Positions 13,767-26,000 of a stretch of 64,000 bases of DNA are shown here, one piece after another (within the stretch, counting starts at the first letter, position 1; every line of letters starts with the position of its first letter). The stretch is taken from positions 8,003,001 to 8,067,000 of the forward strand of contig NC_045148.1 of the NCBI RefSeq assembly GCF_008831285.2, in the 5' to 3' direction. This DNA is from Nymphaea colorata (taxonomy: Eukaryota > Streptophyta > Magnoliopsida > Nymphaeales > Nymphaeaceae). The position numbers and the translations under genes were made by a program. Below the pieces are notes generated by a model, which saw only the letters and a program-made list of their open reading frames with translations, was not told the DNA's origin and did not search any database.

Positions 13767-15929
13767 TGAGAAAAAGAGAGAGTATGGATTTAGCGATCTA
13801 CTTACATGCAATTCACAGATTTTCCGGCCTACACCTTCCAGCTTCCGGGATGGTTCATGAACTACTACGGATGATGCATATATACAAGATACACAAATAA
13901 AAAAAAGATAGAATTATAGAAAGACCACACTTTCAAATGATAATCTTGCAACCGCTGGAAATACGCTATGATATTTTTACAAGATTTTCAGTTTCATAAG
14001 GTGCCTTGATCACCTTCTAAGGAACTCAGAAAACGTCATGACACATTAAAAATGACACAAAACCCAAACTATCTTGTCATAACAATATGTGGCGTCCATC
14101 TGCGTATGTATTTAACTTCATTGATGCCGTTGATATTTGTTCGTCTAAAATATGTTCTTCTGTAGGTTGAAAACTGCAGTACAATCCTTCACATAAGGTA
14201 CGGGCATTTTGTAGGCAACAAGCACGTAGGGCTGCAAGGTGATTGAAATAAACAATTTGGTGTCATAGAAAATGACGGGACAAAGAAAAGATAGCTTGCT
14301 TGAACATGGGGAGTTCTTGAATGGGAGACAAGAACCGCTCATGATTGAGCTATATGTCATCAAGGAGCACTCTAGTCCATCGAACAACTGTTTTGTACTT
14401 CCTTCAAACTACTGCAGACAGTTATTGCTTCGGATCCAATGATAAGATTGATTCATCAATTCATTCCAGGAATCCCAACGTTGAGGATTTATGAAGAACC
14501 AAAAGCACTAATTTTATCATAAATCCGTGTGGACTCGGTGTCTGGTCGTAATTGGGGGAGTTGGAACTTAAGATCCACTGCGCAATGAAATTTTATCAGT
14601 AAAGAAATTTAATTCCAAAGGGCACATTCGATTGATCAAATGGATCCGGAACCTGTGGCTTCCGCCACATGGCGTCAAGATTTCATCCCCATGTGCATGT
14701 GGGGCACTCAGCAGCAATCATCTTCCCCATCATCTGACCGACTGTCGTTGTAAATTGAAAGCAGTGGATCATGTGGGCCTAAATTTAAAACCAAGTTAAG
14801 TTATTCTTGCAGATGTGTGTGTGCATGTGTATGTGTGAGAAAGAGAGATGATGATGTTAGAGCGACGAGCACTTGAAAAGCGAGCCTCATACCTGAAAAC
14901 CAGCAGGAAGAATTTCTGATCGTTGTAAGAAGGGTGATGGTGGTGGCATTTCTGAAGGCTTTCGTGTTACCTTATTCTTTTTCACCTGTAGTTTTTGGCA
15001 AGCGGCAGCCAGCTCATAGTCATGGAGGTTTTAAAAAGTAATTTTTTAAGTTGAGTTCTCTGCTGCCATCTTCGTTAATTGAACCATCGTGCCAGTAGAG
15101 ACAGTAATCTGAATATCAAGCAGATACCATAAGCCATTATCAGTTAGTTTTGCTTCTGTGAGAGAGAAAGAGTAGGGAAATCTTTGTCGTCTGTAGCTTA
15201 ATTTCTCCAACGCTGTTGCAGCATGATCACTTCATCCATGGCATGGCAATTGGCGTATATTTTATTGAAGGTGAGAGAGAGAGAGAGGCCTTTTAGCCTT
15301 TTCTGCAATGCCGTATCCATCCAATATTGGCCAAGGCATGTTCACAAATAGACAAAAGGATGCAGCCTTTTTTTCATCCATAATGGGGCACCATTGTTAT
15401 GTACCGCTATTTCTTTTATTTTGTCGATAAATACAAACTTTCTTTTTTTAAGAAAAATGGTCTTCCTTTCTGTTGGCTACAGTCTCTCTCAAGAACTCTA
15501 TAATCATATGTGGCAGTTTAAGTTTCTTCAGAAACCATATCCAACTGTGGATCTCTCTCTCCCTCTCTCTCTATAAATCATCTTCAATTGGGACTCTCTC
15601 TCTCTCTCTCTCTCGCTTAGGATTCTTTTCTGAAGAAAAAAAAAAGCTGGGTTTAAGTAAATGAAGCTTCACTCACTCATTTGTATGAGGGAAAAGTTGA
15701 GACAGGGCCCATTTGTCTGTCTGCATAAGAAGCTCAAACGAGTGAACATGCCTCCTTTGGCGGAGGGGCGCGCGCACCATGACAAGTGGCAAATAAAATT
15801 ATCCACCACCCGCAAGTGCTAGTCATTTGCATGGATTTGCTATCCATGTCATTTTGATCCAATAATTCAACGCCATGTATCCAGCATAATAGAAAACTTA
15901 TAAATAATCTCTCTCGAACTTATAAATCA

Positions 15930-15965
<36 letters not shown>

Positions 15966-16057
15966 ACCTTTATCTAACCTTTTATCATTGAAAATGGATG
16001 ACCAAAATTATTCATTATAAGTTTTAGCATATAAGGCTATGGTATATACCAATTTTT
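13767..16057. other. Intergenic DNA with CT microsatellites
   Basis: No gene was recognised. Simple repeats include CT tracts near 15555-15572, 15594-15614 and 15931-15964, and a GA tract near 15273-15286. The short frames on both strands here (for example 14145-14387 on the minus strand) lack any family resemblance or exon structure. Confidence 0.6.
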
Positions 16058-16298
16058 CATATATATTCATATAATAAGTGATTGAGTGATTATCCAAAAT
16101 CACCTAGACATCTAATTAAGGTCATTCATCTTAAGTAAATATATTTGAAGAAAAATGTATGAACTAATCCTACCTAACAAATATGTCAATCATTTTTTTC
16201 TCATTGTTTTTTTCTAAACCATTTATTTAATAAGATCAGATATTAGGAGGTTTGGTGACTCTAAAAAGCTAAATTCACTATTCAATTTTCTCATATAT
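16058..16298. mobile_element. MITE-like element bounded by TA-rich tracts, copy B
   Basis: The right end, CACTATTCAATTTTCTC followed by TATATATATA (16292-16303), matches the right end of copy A. The body includes GGTTTGGTGACTCTAAAAAGC, which parallels the GGTGATTCTAGAAAACC of copy A. Non-coding. The left boundary is approximate. Confidence 0.5.
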
Positions 16299-16495
16299 AT
16301 ATAAGAAAATGGAATGGTAACTTCAGCTTTTCATAATCACACAACCATCTAACAAGGACCATTCAATCCATCATGATGGATAGTTAAAGAAAAACAAAAG
16401 AAAAAAGTGAAGGGTATTTTCATAATCTAATATTTGTTTATACTTTTTTCTTTTTGTTTTTCTTTAAAGCATCTATCTGTTTTAGATGGATGATC

Positions 16496-16529
<34 letters not shown>

Positions 16530-16530
16530 G
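16292..16530. mobile_element. MITE-like element bounded by (TA)n, copy C, inverted relative to copy B
   Basis: It starts from the TA tract shared with copy B and reads AAGAAAATGGAATGGTAAC, the reverse complement of the copy A and B right end. It contains ATCCATCATGATGGAT and ends in a (TA)n tract at about 16503-16530. Copies B and C thus lie end to end in opposite orientation around one microsatellite. Confidence 0.55.
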
Positions 16531-19129
16531 TCAGGGAAGCATCCTTAATACAAGTCAGACACCAATAATTTAAAAATTGATTTCTAGCAAACAGATCTTA
16601 CAGATCACATGTGACGATATGATTTCAGAAAAAAAGAACAAAAACAAAGCCCTGTATATATATAATATTTTTTGTCAAATGAAAAAAGTGATGAATAAAC
16701 TGAAAATCAAACACCCAGAATAGTTTCAAGTATACAGAAGTGAGTGGAATAAAAGAACTCCTGCCACACCATGTGAGTGAATTAAATTAGGATTGCTTAA
16801 TTGTGTTTTATTTAAAGAAAAAGCCGACATCCTACGTAAACCCACGTGCCATACCAATATATCGATCATTCACTTTCTCTCTCTCTCTCTGAAAAATATA
16901 TAAAGAGCCATGGCGCTCATCTCTATGCATTGACACGTATTCTCAACCAATCAGTAATTCGATGTTTCTTGCTAATCTCCAAAAATTAATTAAATTAATC
17001 ACAAAGAAGAATATTAGTACAAAGTTGGCCCTCGAGTTAAGGCCTTTCCATTATCATCTCAACTGGTGAAGGTAGTAAATGAAGTGCACCTAACGTGCTC
17101 TTCACATGCTCTTGGCCTCATCTCATGAACTTTGTTACTTTGATCACTCGGGATGCCTTAGTATAGGCGACTCATTAAAAAAGGGTTTAAGTTTCTAATC
17201 CTTGTAGTCACTGTCATGTTTCGGTATGCTTATACTTTAAACGGTGATGCTCTCGAATGGAAGGGTGTAACCATAAGTTAGCCTACATCCTAATCCCGAT
17301 GCAGCTCTGGACCGTAGGAGTAAAAAGAGGAGGAAGAGTTTCGGCTTCTCACTTGGCAGTGGGTTCTCTCCCGTTCACTCCATTGCCTGGAGATCTGCGG
17401 TTCCGGCTCCACCCTTTTTCTACTTGATTAATTTGCTCCTTTGCAAGACAAATGTAATAAAGTCTGGCAAAGAGTTTGTATAATATACTATATGATTTAT
17501 GAACCATCTTATCAAGTTACTAGATGCTTTGCATGTGGTATCATATGTAACTCTTTTTAAGTCAATTATGTACTAACAGTTATTTACTTTCTTAAAAAAT
17601 AACTTTCCGCGTTAATTATACATTCTAAACCATCAATTAAGTTGACTGATTGGCTCATAATCAAGTATATGATATTGCAGGCATATATGGTACGTTGTTC
17701 CCCTTGTTTGCATCTAAATATGATCTGATAAAAAAACTTGAATATGGTTCATTAGTCCCAATGTTTAATTAGTTCGATGTGCTAATTAATTGCTAAGTAT
17801 TCAACTGCTTTTATCTGTCCTATTGCTTTTTTATGAATATGATGAATTCCTACCGGGGGAGAGGTTGTACGTTCATCCTATTTTTTTAGTTCATATAAAC
17901 AAAATAATAGGACGATTACTCGACGGGAAATTACAACACAACATAAAGATCCTTGGGATATCACTCTGTATTGGTCCCTATCATGATTTTCCAACCAAAA
18001 TTATATAAGTTCAAATTATAGTTTCATAACAACTATTTCAATCTTCTAATCTTCCATTATTCTCCATATTCAGCAATAATCTTATTACAAAGAACTCTTG
18101 AACAAAACGAAATTGTTTCGTCTTTAAACTTTCTTCTTGCAACTTGTCTAAGGAAGATTTTAGAACAATATTGCCAAAGCTCTTTCTCTAGAAATAGGAG
18201 TTTCGCTTTCATATGTGTCTATGAACTGTTGCATTTTGATCTTCAAACTTCCAAAATCACAACAAAAAAACGGATGTTGATTTCCCTACCAACAAAGTTT
18301 CTTGAATCCCCACCCTTTAAACTTTGAGCAAATGTTGTGACAAGTTTGTTTTCCCCTTGAAGAAAATTACATGATATATTCATATATTGATTAGATAATA
18401 GTCACAGACTTTGAAGTTTACGACAAGTTTGAATCCTCCCAACAAAAGCAATGAACAAACACCATGGTGCCCTAGCATGATACATTTCATACGATATTTC
18501 CTTCCTCCACAACACGGGTCTTCTTTTGACTTGCACCCATGCAAAAATCCTTTTCTATATCTAACTGATTGATTTTTGTCTCAGAGTTCCAAAGAAACAA
18601 AATCATCATCAACTAAACTAACAATGCAAATAACCAAAGACCACCCTTGGCAAGTTGGCAACAACAACCAACACATATATCTGCAATTGGCCCCATTCTG
18701 AGATAGAGATGGTTGTGGCGCGCATTAGATGGCAAGGTTGCGTATGATAGCCTCGGATCTCAGATTCGATGCTGCATTAAAAAGAGTGCTTTGAAAGATC
18801 CTAATCTTAGTAAGGTAAAAAAAGCTGTGGATTTAAGGTCAGATAGGAAGGCCCGACCTTAAATCTGTGAATCTAAGATTCTAATGATCTCAAATCACCG
18901 CGGATCTAAGGAACAAAACCACAAGTTTGGCCTTAGCAAGCAGACTTCGCCTTGGCCGGGGCTTGGGCCATACTGCGAGACTTTCCCACCCATTGAGTTC
19001 GGCGTCCTTATCAAGCCACCAAAAGTTTCTTCTCTTATCTCAAGTCACCGACTGCCCATAGCTGCAACCGAGGGCGCAGCAGGTCCCATGTCCACCTAAT
19101 GCATGAACTCTCTGCATTCAAAAAGTTAT
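16531..19129. other. Intergenic AT-rich DNA, no gene seen
   Basis: Nothing coding was recognised. There is a CT tract near 16876-16891. A segment rich in GATTTAAG and CTTAAATC motifs near 18810-18910 is similar to DNA at 42950-43000 and 57300-57430 and may be another dispersed repeat. Confidence 0.6.
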
Positions 19130-19290
19130 CAGTGGCAGAATCAGAAATTTTTGGCCGAGGGACACTAATACATCAAATTCTAACTTTAAGGGGTAACTGA
19201 TATATAAATAATTAAATGGCCGTAAGATATTAATATAAAAATAAAGAAATTTATGTGGACTGGTGTTCGCAATTGCCCACAATGGCCCAT
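19130..19290. repeat. Dispersed short element, GGCAATTGCCCAC family
   Basis: It begins CAGTGGCAGAATCAGAAATT and ends near a short palindromic motif, GCAATTGCCCACAATGGCC. Related copies, sharing the RAATTTTTGGC start and a GGGCAACTGCCCAC-like end, lie at about 29512-29706, 29768-29905 and 49870-50025. The CAGTGGC-type terminus suggests a hAT-like non-autonomous element; this is inference. Confidence 0.45.
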
Positions 19291-20032
19291 ATGTTCCTTC
19301 CCAGATCACACGAAGATTGTTCCGCAAGTTGGCTTGATCGAATGAATAGCGTGCACCAGTTCTTTCTTTTGGCACCTGTCAAACTCTAATGATGCAACGC
19401 TCGATCAAACTTTGCATACAAAAAATGGTATATGTCTGTATTGACTATGTAAATTCATGATGTTCATCAAAAACTTTGTGCAGCCTAGGATCAACGCTAA
19501 AATTCTTGAATGTTAAAGCTTCTCAATCATATCATTACTTCTTTCAAATCTAGATACATCACTAGAATCACCAATTGTAAAACGTACCACTCCTTGGCCA
19601 TAATGACCTGATTCAAATCCAGCAACAATCTTCTTGGACATCTAAAGATCAAGTTGAATTAATTTCAGCATGAACAATTTCAAAAATATTTCCATTCCAA
19701 AAGTTTATGGTCAACCAAATCAATTAAATCAAGTCTGCAATCTATTAAAAAAACTCTTATTTAGTTCCAGTATAATTTCGGCTTACCAGCAGCCAATTGC
19801 CCAATTAGAGATGAATCCTAACAATCCACATCTTGAGCAAAGATCCTAAAAATTATCCCAAGATAATTGAGTATAACCAAGTAGCTTTCGATATTTTGCA
19901 CCTTTATATCATCACATTTCCAGTTACAGAGGCCACAATACTAGCCCTTCTTAGATTACTCTAGGTCTCCACCATAGATCACTTTATCTAAGATTGATTA
20001 GAGTCTCCTTAGATTCATTGTTATTGAATATA
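19291..20032. other. Intergenic DNA, no gene seen
   Basis: AT-rich, without a supported reading frame, RNA gene or clear repeat. Confidence 0.5.
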
Positions 20033-20300
20033 CCAACTTCTTCTATCATTTTCATAATTGCACTAAAGCCAAAATCATAAAAAAAAACTTGGTTATGTAT
20101 AAACAGATTTTGATTCAAAACTTCTATGAAGTTATATAGTTGAATACAAGTACCTAAAGTTTGTATGAAGTTATACACCAACTTCTTCTATCATTTCCAT
20201 AATTGCACTAAAGCCAAAATCATAAAGAAAAAAAAGATTGGTTATGTATAAACATATTTTGATTCTAAACTTCTATGAAGTTATATAGTTGAATACAAGA
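20033..20300. repeat. Tandem duplication, period about 145 bp, two copies
   Basis: The segment starting CCAACTTCTTCTATCATTT at 20033 recurs at 20178 with few substitutions. Both copies contain GGTTATGTATAAACA and CTATGAAGTTATATAGTTG. The second copy is slightly shorter. No coding content. Confidence 0.9.
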
Positions 20301-21069
20301 CCATGTGAATGACAATGTTTTCTTTGGCGTTAATAGGAAAAATATTAATAAACCAACAAAAGGTGTTTAAGCTATGCCCTCACGGCAATTTCACAAGTAA
20401 TGTTAGCTCAAACCTACATTACACATTTAAAGAAAGAAAAAAAAAAGAAGATAATAGAACTTTCCTTTCATGTCTTAATTTGGAATTGCATAAATTTTGT
20501 TGGCTGTCAGTTTTGACAATGATATGCCATTATTGAATCGAAGGAGTCGACATGGGACGAGGAGACTGACAACGACGTAAACGAAACTACGCTACTTTTG
20601 TGGTCTTAAACACGAGAAAAATCAAGGACAATATGATCGAAAAAGGGCATTATGATTTAATTCTATCATTTTTTAAATTAAAACTTAATTCATCTATTAT
20701 TTTTCAGCCTTAAATTCTGAGAAATAGAAAAAAAAAAAGATACGTGAAACCGATCCATGCAATTGAGATAAGATCAAACAATGATGAAGACACCGACGGC
20801 CCCAGATTTAAATGCGGATATGGATCCAACTAACTTAAATAGAAGTAGGGCATAGAGACATTTATTGTGTCGAGATGTTCTAGTAGGGTGAGTGAGGAGG
20901 AGCAATAATGTCACAGCCCTGAGCGAAACCCCCTATCTCCTTCCTCCTGTCTCATTGTTCGGAACCATGTAAATACCAAGTGGTGAGATGTCCACGTACT
21001 TCACTTTTACAATACACGAACACAACCCCATATAGGTCTTTTAAAATCATGTTGTATGACGCATCCCAT
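20301..21069. other. Intergenic DNA, no gene seen
   Basis: AT-rich and without recognisable genes. A-rich runs are present. Confidence 0.5.
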
Positions 21070-21575
21070 TTTCAACGAGTCGAGCTAATACTTATTAAAA
21101 CTCGGCTTGTAAATGAGTTCGAGCTTAGTCATTTGCTGAACGAGTCGAGCTCGAGATCATGAGTCGACTCGTTCAAATAATCGAGTTGAGCTCGAGATCA
21201 ACATGTAATTGCCGAGCTCGAGCTTTAATCGAGTTTGTCGAGCATTAATCAAGTCGATATATTCAAATGAGTTTACAAGTTTGTCGTGCCTTAATTGAGT
21301 CGAGCTTGAGCTCAACACGTAACGAGGAATATCAATTCTATTCAAACAAGTTTTGTCAAGTCTTAATCGAGTCGAGCTCGAGCTCAACATGCAACGATGA
21401 ATGTCAATTCTATTCAAACGTGTTTGTCGAGCCTTAAACGAGTCAAGCTCAACACGTAATTGCCAAGTCGAGTTTGAGCTATTTTCGTCGAGCTATTCTT
21501 GAGGGAAAAGTTTCATTAGTCAAGCCGAGTTTGAGCTGACTGAACTCGAGCCCGACTCGACTTGTATTCACCCCT
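21070..21575. repeat. GAGCTCGA-rich dispersed repeat, copy 1
   Basis: A cluster of degenerate GAGTCGAGCTCGAGCTC units separated by ATCGAGTTTGTCGAG and CAACACGTAA motifs. Sub-blocks repeat in tandem (two copies of GTCAATTCTATTCAAAC-type segments). Similar patches lie near 34205-34670, 45365-45715 and 53625-53745. The palindromic unit has no coding meaning. This is probably an old dispersed repeat of unassigned class. Confidence 0.7.
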
Positions 21576-22403
21576 ACTTTTGAGCTATGGCCTTTAAAAC
21601 AACCTTATGCCCTATTTAATTTGGGCATTCCGGTTGATTACTATTTCGATTATCCAAATTCAGTTACAGATTGATTTAGGATTTGATATGCAGTTCCAAA
21701 ATATTTTCGACTTTGTTGTCGAATTGAAATTCGATTTATTTTGGGGACGAATTAGGTGTAATGGTCAGACCTTAATACTATGGTTTAAAAGAATTGAACC
21801 TTAAATTATTGTCCAAATCTAAATCTGAAACTGAACCCAATGATGGGGAATTTGCGACCCGAACAGGGATCTAAGATATGATCAACCAAAATGCATCGGT
21901 GGAATTTAGCAAACAAAGCAAATATAATGAGCAGTATGATCCAAATAGGCAGGACTTGCAAACCAAAGCCCAAATCCAATTCATACTCGAGCCAAAGATA
22001 CTTACCAAAAGCACGACCCATCAACTATTTAACGTTGTGGATGGATCTTATGAAAGCTTTTCCCATCGATCTCGGTTCCGAATTCCAGAAGATCATAATT
22101 CCATGTCCAATGGCGAAAGGTTCAATCAGATCCAAATTTGAAGTAGATCCGATCCGTGTCGTTTCTTTACTCGATCCAAATTACATTTATGCCCTCACGT
22201 GGTATCGCGGCAACGGAATGTGGTAGGCAAACCAAGCATGACAAGTGGGGTTAAAAGTGTCTTTTCTCAGAGGATGGCATTTATGTAATTTGAAAAGAAA
22301 GTGTAGTACCGTGACGTAATTGGGCGCGGTAAACGGCACTGAAGCAGGAGGGCGTCCGGTAGATTACAGAGAGAACTCTCTCTCTCTCGGTATCTTATGT
22401 GTG
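21576..22403. other. Intergenic DNA upstream of the auxin-receptor gene
   Basis: Short overlapping frames at 21878-22226 look like no known family. A CT run at 22375-22388 precedes a possible TATA element. Confidence 0.5.
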
Positions 22404-22410
22404 TATAAAT
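22404..22410 (+). promoter_or_regulatory. Possible TATA box of the TIR1/AFB gene
   Basis: TATAAAT lies about 640 bp before the start codon, directly after a CT-rich tract. If used, it implies a long 5' leader, possibly with an intron. The region is AT-rich, so this could be chance. Confidence 0.3.
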
Positions 22411-23047
22411 ATATAAAATTATATATTTTTAAGTCTAGTTTTCTGTCAATGGCAACGATTCGTGATTCGTGTTGAGATGTAGGGCTTTCTCCCTCTCGCA
22501 GTGGATTCTCTGGTACACCTTTCTAGGTCTTCAGTCTTTACTTTCCCGTTTGGGGAGTTCCTTTCTTCGGTTTTTGAAGGATGTGAGCTGAATCCCACCT
22601 CTCTCTTGAACCATGATGATGGCGGTTCTCGCCTCTGATCCAAGGCGGGAATTTCGTCTATGGTTCCCGAAAACTCCGCGCTAGGACTACCACTTTGTAG
22701 TTTCTTCATTCTAGCCCTGATTCCGAACTCAGAAGGTCAGAGGTCCTCGAGCGCTCGAAATCGTGGCCTTTTCTGAATTTTCTGGGGCTACCGAAGACCT
22801 CCGGTCACGAAATCGGGACAAATTTCGGAATTTTCTGAGATTTCGGAACTCAGAAAACCTCTTTCTGTGTTGACTCTTGGGGGAGGACGTGTGTGGATGG
22901 TCTGCAGCCGAGAAGCAATGTTCTTATCTGGTAAAATGGTGGTTTTTGAGCTGGTGTAGGTTCGGGGTTAGGAATTGGAGCTGCCCTCTTGCTTTGATCT
23001 GTAAAATCAGTAGTGTTGCCTACATCAGCTACTGACAATTTGTGAGG

Positions 23048-26000
23048 ATGCTGACGAGGAAGAAGAAGGACGTCGCCGGCGGTGGGCAGGGCGCTGGAGT
23101 TCCCTCCTTCCCGGATGAAGTTCTGGAGCATGTCCTCGCGTTCGTGAGATCTCACAAGGACCGCAGCGCGGTTTCGCTCGTCTGCAAGGATTGGTACGCG
23201 GCGGAGAGGTGGACCCGATCCCATGTGTTCATTGGGAACTGCTACTCCGTCTCGCCGGAGATCCTCGTCCGGCGGTTTCCAAACATCCGGAGCATCACGC
23301 TCAAGGGGAAGCCACGGTTCTCCGATTTCAACCTCGTTCCAGCCAACTGGGGCGCTGACATCGGGTCGTGGTTGGTTGTCCTGGCGAAGGCCTATCCCTT
23401 CCTCGAGGAGCTGAGGCTCAAGAGAATGGCCGTGACCGATGAGAGCCTAGATTACCTGGCGCAATCGTTCCCCAATTTCCGGGCGCTCTCGCTTGTTAGC
23501 TGCGATGGATTTAGCACCGACGGCCTTGCCTCAATTGCTACACATTGCAGGTGGCTGTTCTTCTGATTCTTCCTTGTCTCCGTTTGCCTGCTGATGTTGA
23601 TTTGCTTCCGGAGGGTTTTTTGCGACGTATATTTCCTTTTCTATCATCTGTTGGTGCCTTGGTTATTGGATTTGATGGTTTATTGAATTCCAAGTATGCT
23701 ATATGTGTTAAGTGTCAAGCACTCTCTTATTATATTTTCCTATTTTTTATAATTTTTCTTTGTCTACTGCCATTTCTTCATTATTTGGTGGAAGTGTGGT
23801 ATTATACGTTAGTGACATGAACCCTCTTAGTAATTTTTTGTTGCATGTCTATGGGATACCGTCTTTTCTTCTTTTTTTGGTTGCCACCAGATATATTTCC
23901 ATATATTGGTTTGTATTTCTGGTTTTATGCTTGATGGTTTTTTGAAGAAAATGTGCTTAGATTTTTTTTACCTTTATATATATATATATATTGTTGTTGT
24001 TTAGTGATGGCTATCATACCTTTCTACTCCAAGCAACTTTTGCCTTTCCGTATGCATTTTCGTATTAACGTTTCCTTGCTTCTCTCATAACACTTACTTG
24101 GGTTTCTCAAACATTGCAAATGCAACTTCTGTTGAATGCTCTCAAAACTGTAGCGATGTGTTTAGTGTAGGCATTACATGCCTTTTTTAGTGGGTGAACT
24201 TTATCCTGTTGTGGTTATGAATGATTGAGCTGATGGAGTATGACTTTGAGGTTTCTTGGCATGGCCTGGGGGGCAACTTTCCACTTTGTTTTGTGCACTT
24301 TCTTTAAGACTGAGCATTTCTTAATATTGGATTGCTCATCTCCTCTGAAGTGGTGAAGTGTGCAAGCTATATAGCCATCATACATATGTATGGCCATCTT
24401 CAATCATTTGATAATCCATCTGTTCATGGCAAAGCTTTTTAATGCCTATTGGATCTGAGCCCTTGAGACCCGAGCCAAAAGTAATCACCCTATGCCTTGT
24501 TCTTGTTAAGATGTCTGAGCCAAATGTTTTGTACTTCCTATTCATGGTCAGTATGACCTTGACAGTTATGCAATTGATTGGTAAGACGTAATTGTGAAAT
24601 ATGCTGGTTCTTGATTGTCAGAAGACTCAAACCCCTGTGGTATGTTCTTCAAATATATGCTGTTCTCAATGCCTGCAAAATTCAATTTTATGCCTTCTGT
24701 TTGTCTGAAATATCATGCTGATTGATTATTTCAAACTCGTTCTTAAAACTATTACATTTTCAGGAACTTAACGGAGCTGGACATACAGGAAAATGACATA
24801 CTTGATCTTGGAGGGAGCTGGTTAAGTTGCTTCCCTGAAAATTTTACATCACTTGAAGCTCTAAACTTTGCAAGTTTGAACAGTGAAGTCAACTTCGATG
24901 CTCTAGAAAGGCTTGTATCTAGATGCAGGTTTCTGAAAGTCCTGAAAGTAAACAAGTGTGTCACACCAGAACAATTGCAGAGGCTTCTTGTGAAAATTCC
25001 ACATCTGGCTGAGCTTGGAACGGGATCCTTTTTCCAAGAGCCCACCCCAAGGCTAACTGCCGAGCTCAGCAATGCATTCAGCAATTGCAAAAAATTACAC
25101 ACTTTGTCAGGTTTATGGGACGTGACACCGTTGTATATTCCTGCACTATCTCTAGCCTGTGCAAACCTTACATTTTTGAATTTGAGTTATTCAGTCCTTC
25201 AAAGTACCGAGTTGGTTCAGCTGCTTGCTGGCTGCACTCAACTTCGACGCTTATGGGTATGTGATACGCGATGGAGGTTTGCAATTTATGTGTATATTGT
25301 TGTGAAAATTTTGCATGGTTGCAAAAGTATTTTGTGCTTTCCTGGTTTCCAGATTATTAGGAGCATGGTTTCTGCATGTAAGTTGGGTTTCTGTCTTTAG
25401 TGGTCCTTGTCGCTCTGTCTGGCTTTTATTTTCTTTTTCAGCATTGACCAATAAATAATATGCAGCCTTTGAGTGTCTGATTGAGAATTGGTTGTGATAT
25501 TGCCTATTTTTTATTATTTCTTCTGGTATTTGACAATTGATGACATGTTACCATTCGGCGTCTGGTTTGGAGCATGGTTTCCACATAGAACTTGGGTTTC
25601 TGTCTTAGCAGTCCTTGTTGCTTTGTCTTTTGGCTTTTATTTTCCTTTTCAGCATTGACCAATAAATAGTATGCTGCCTTTGAGTGTCTGATGGAGAATT
25701 GGTTTTGATCTTGTCTAGCTTTTTATTATTCCTCTCTGGTATTTGACAATATATGACATGCTACCATTCAGCATCTGATTTGGAGTTGGTTCTGATCTTG
25801 CCCTGCTTATGGTAACTTGCTTTGAGTGGTTTAAAAGATCTTTGCGTTTGGAAGCTTTGCCAGTTGACTTGTTTGGTTTTGGGATTTTCAACTAAGCTGG
25901 TTCCTGAGTTGGTTACAGATTTTAAAGAGCTGGCAAGTAGAAGATTTTACAGTGTTATTTTAGAGGGCGTTTGATATACCTAGAATCATTGAATTTGAGA

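Noticed and set aside
21878-22226. Overlapping frames upstream of the auxin receptor
   Set aside because: Two different phases are equally open and neither resembles a protein; expected by chance.
23042-23047. Earlier in-frame start for the auxin receptor
   Set aside because: The codon at 23042 is GTG; the first ATG in frame is 23048, just before the F-box, so the CDS starts there.
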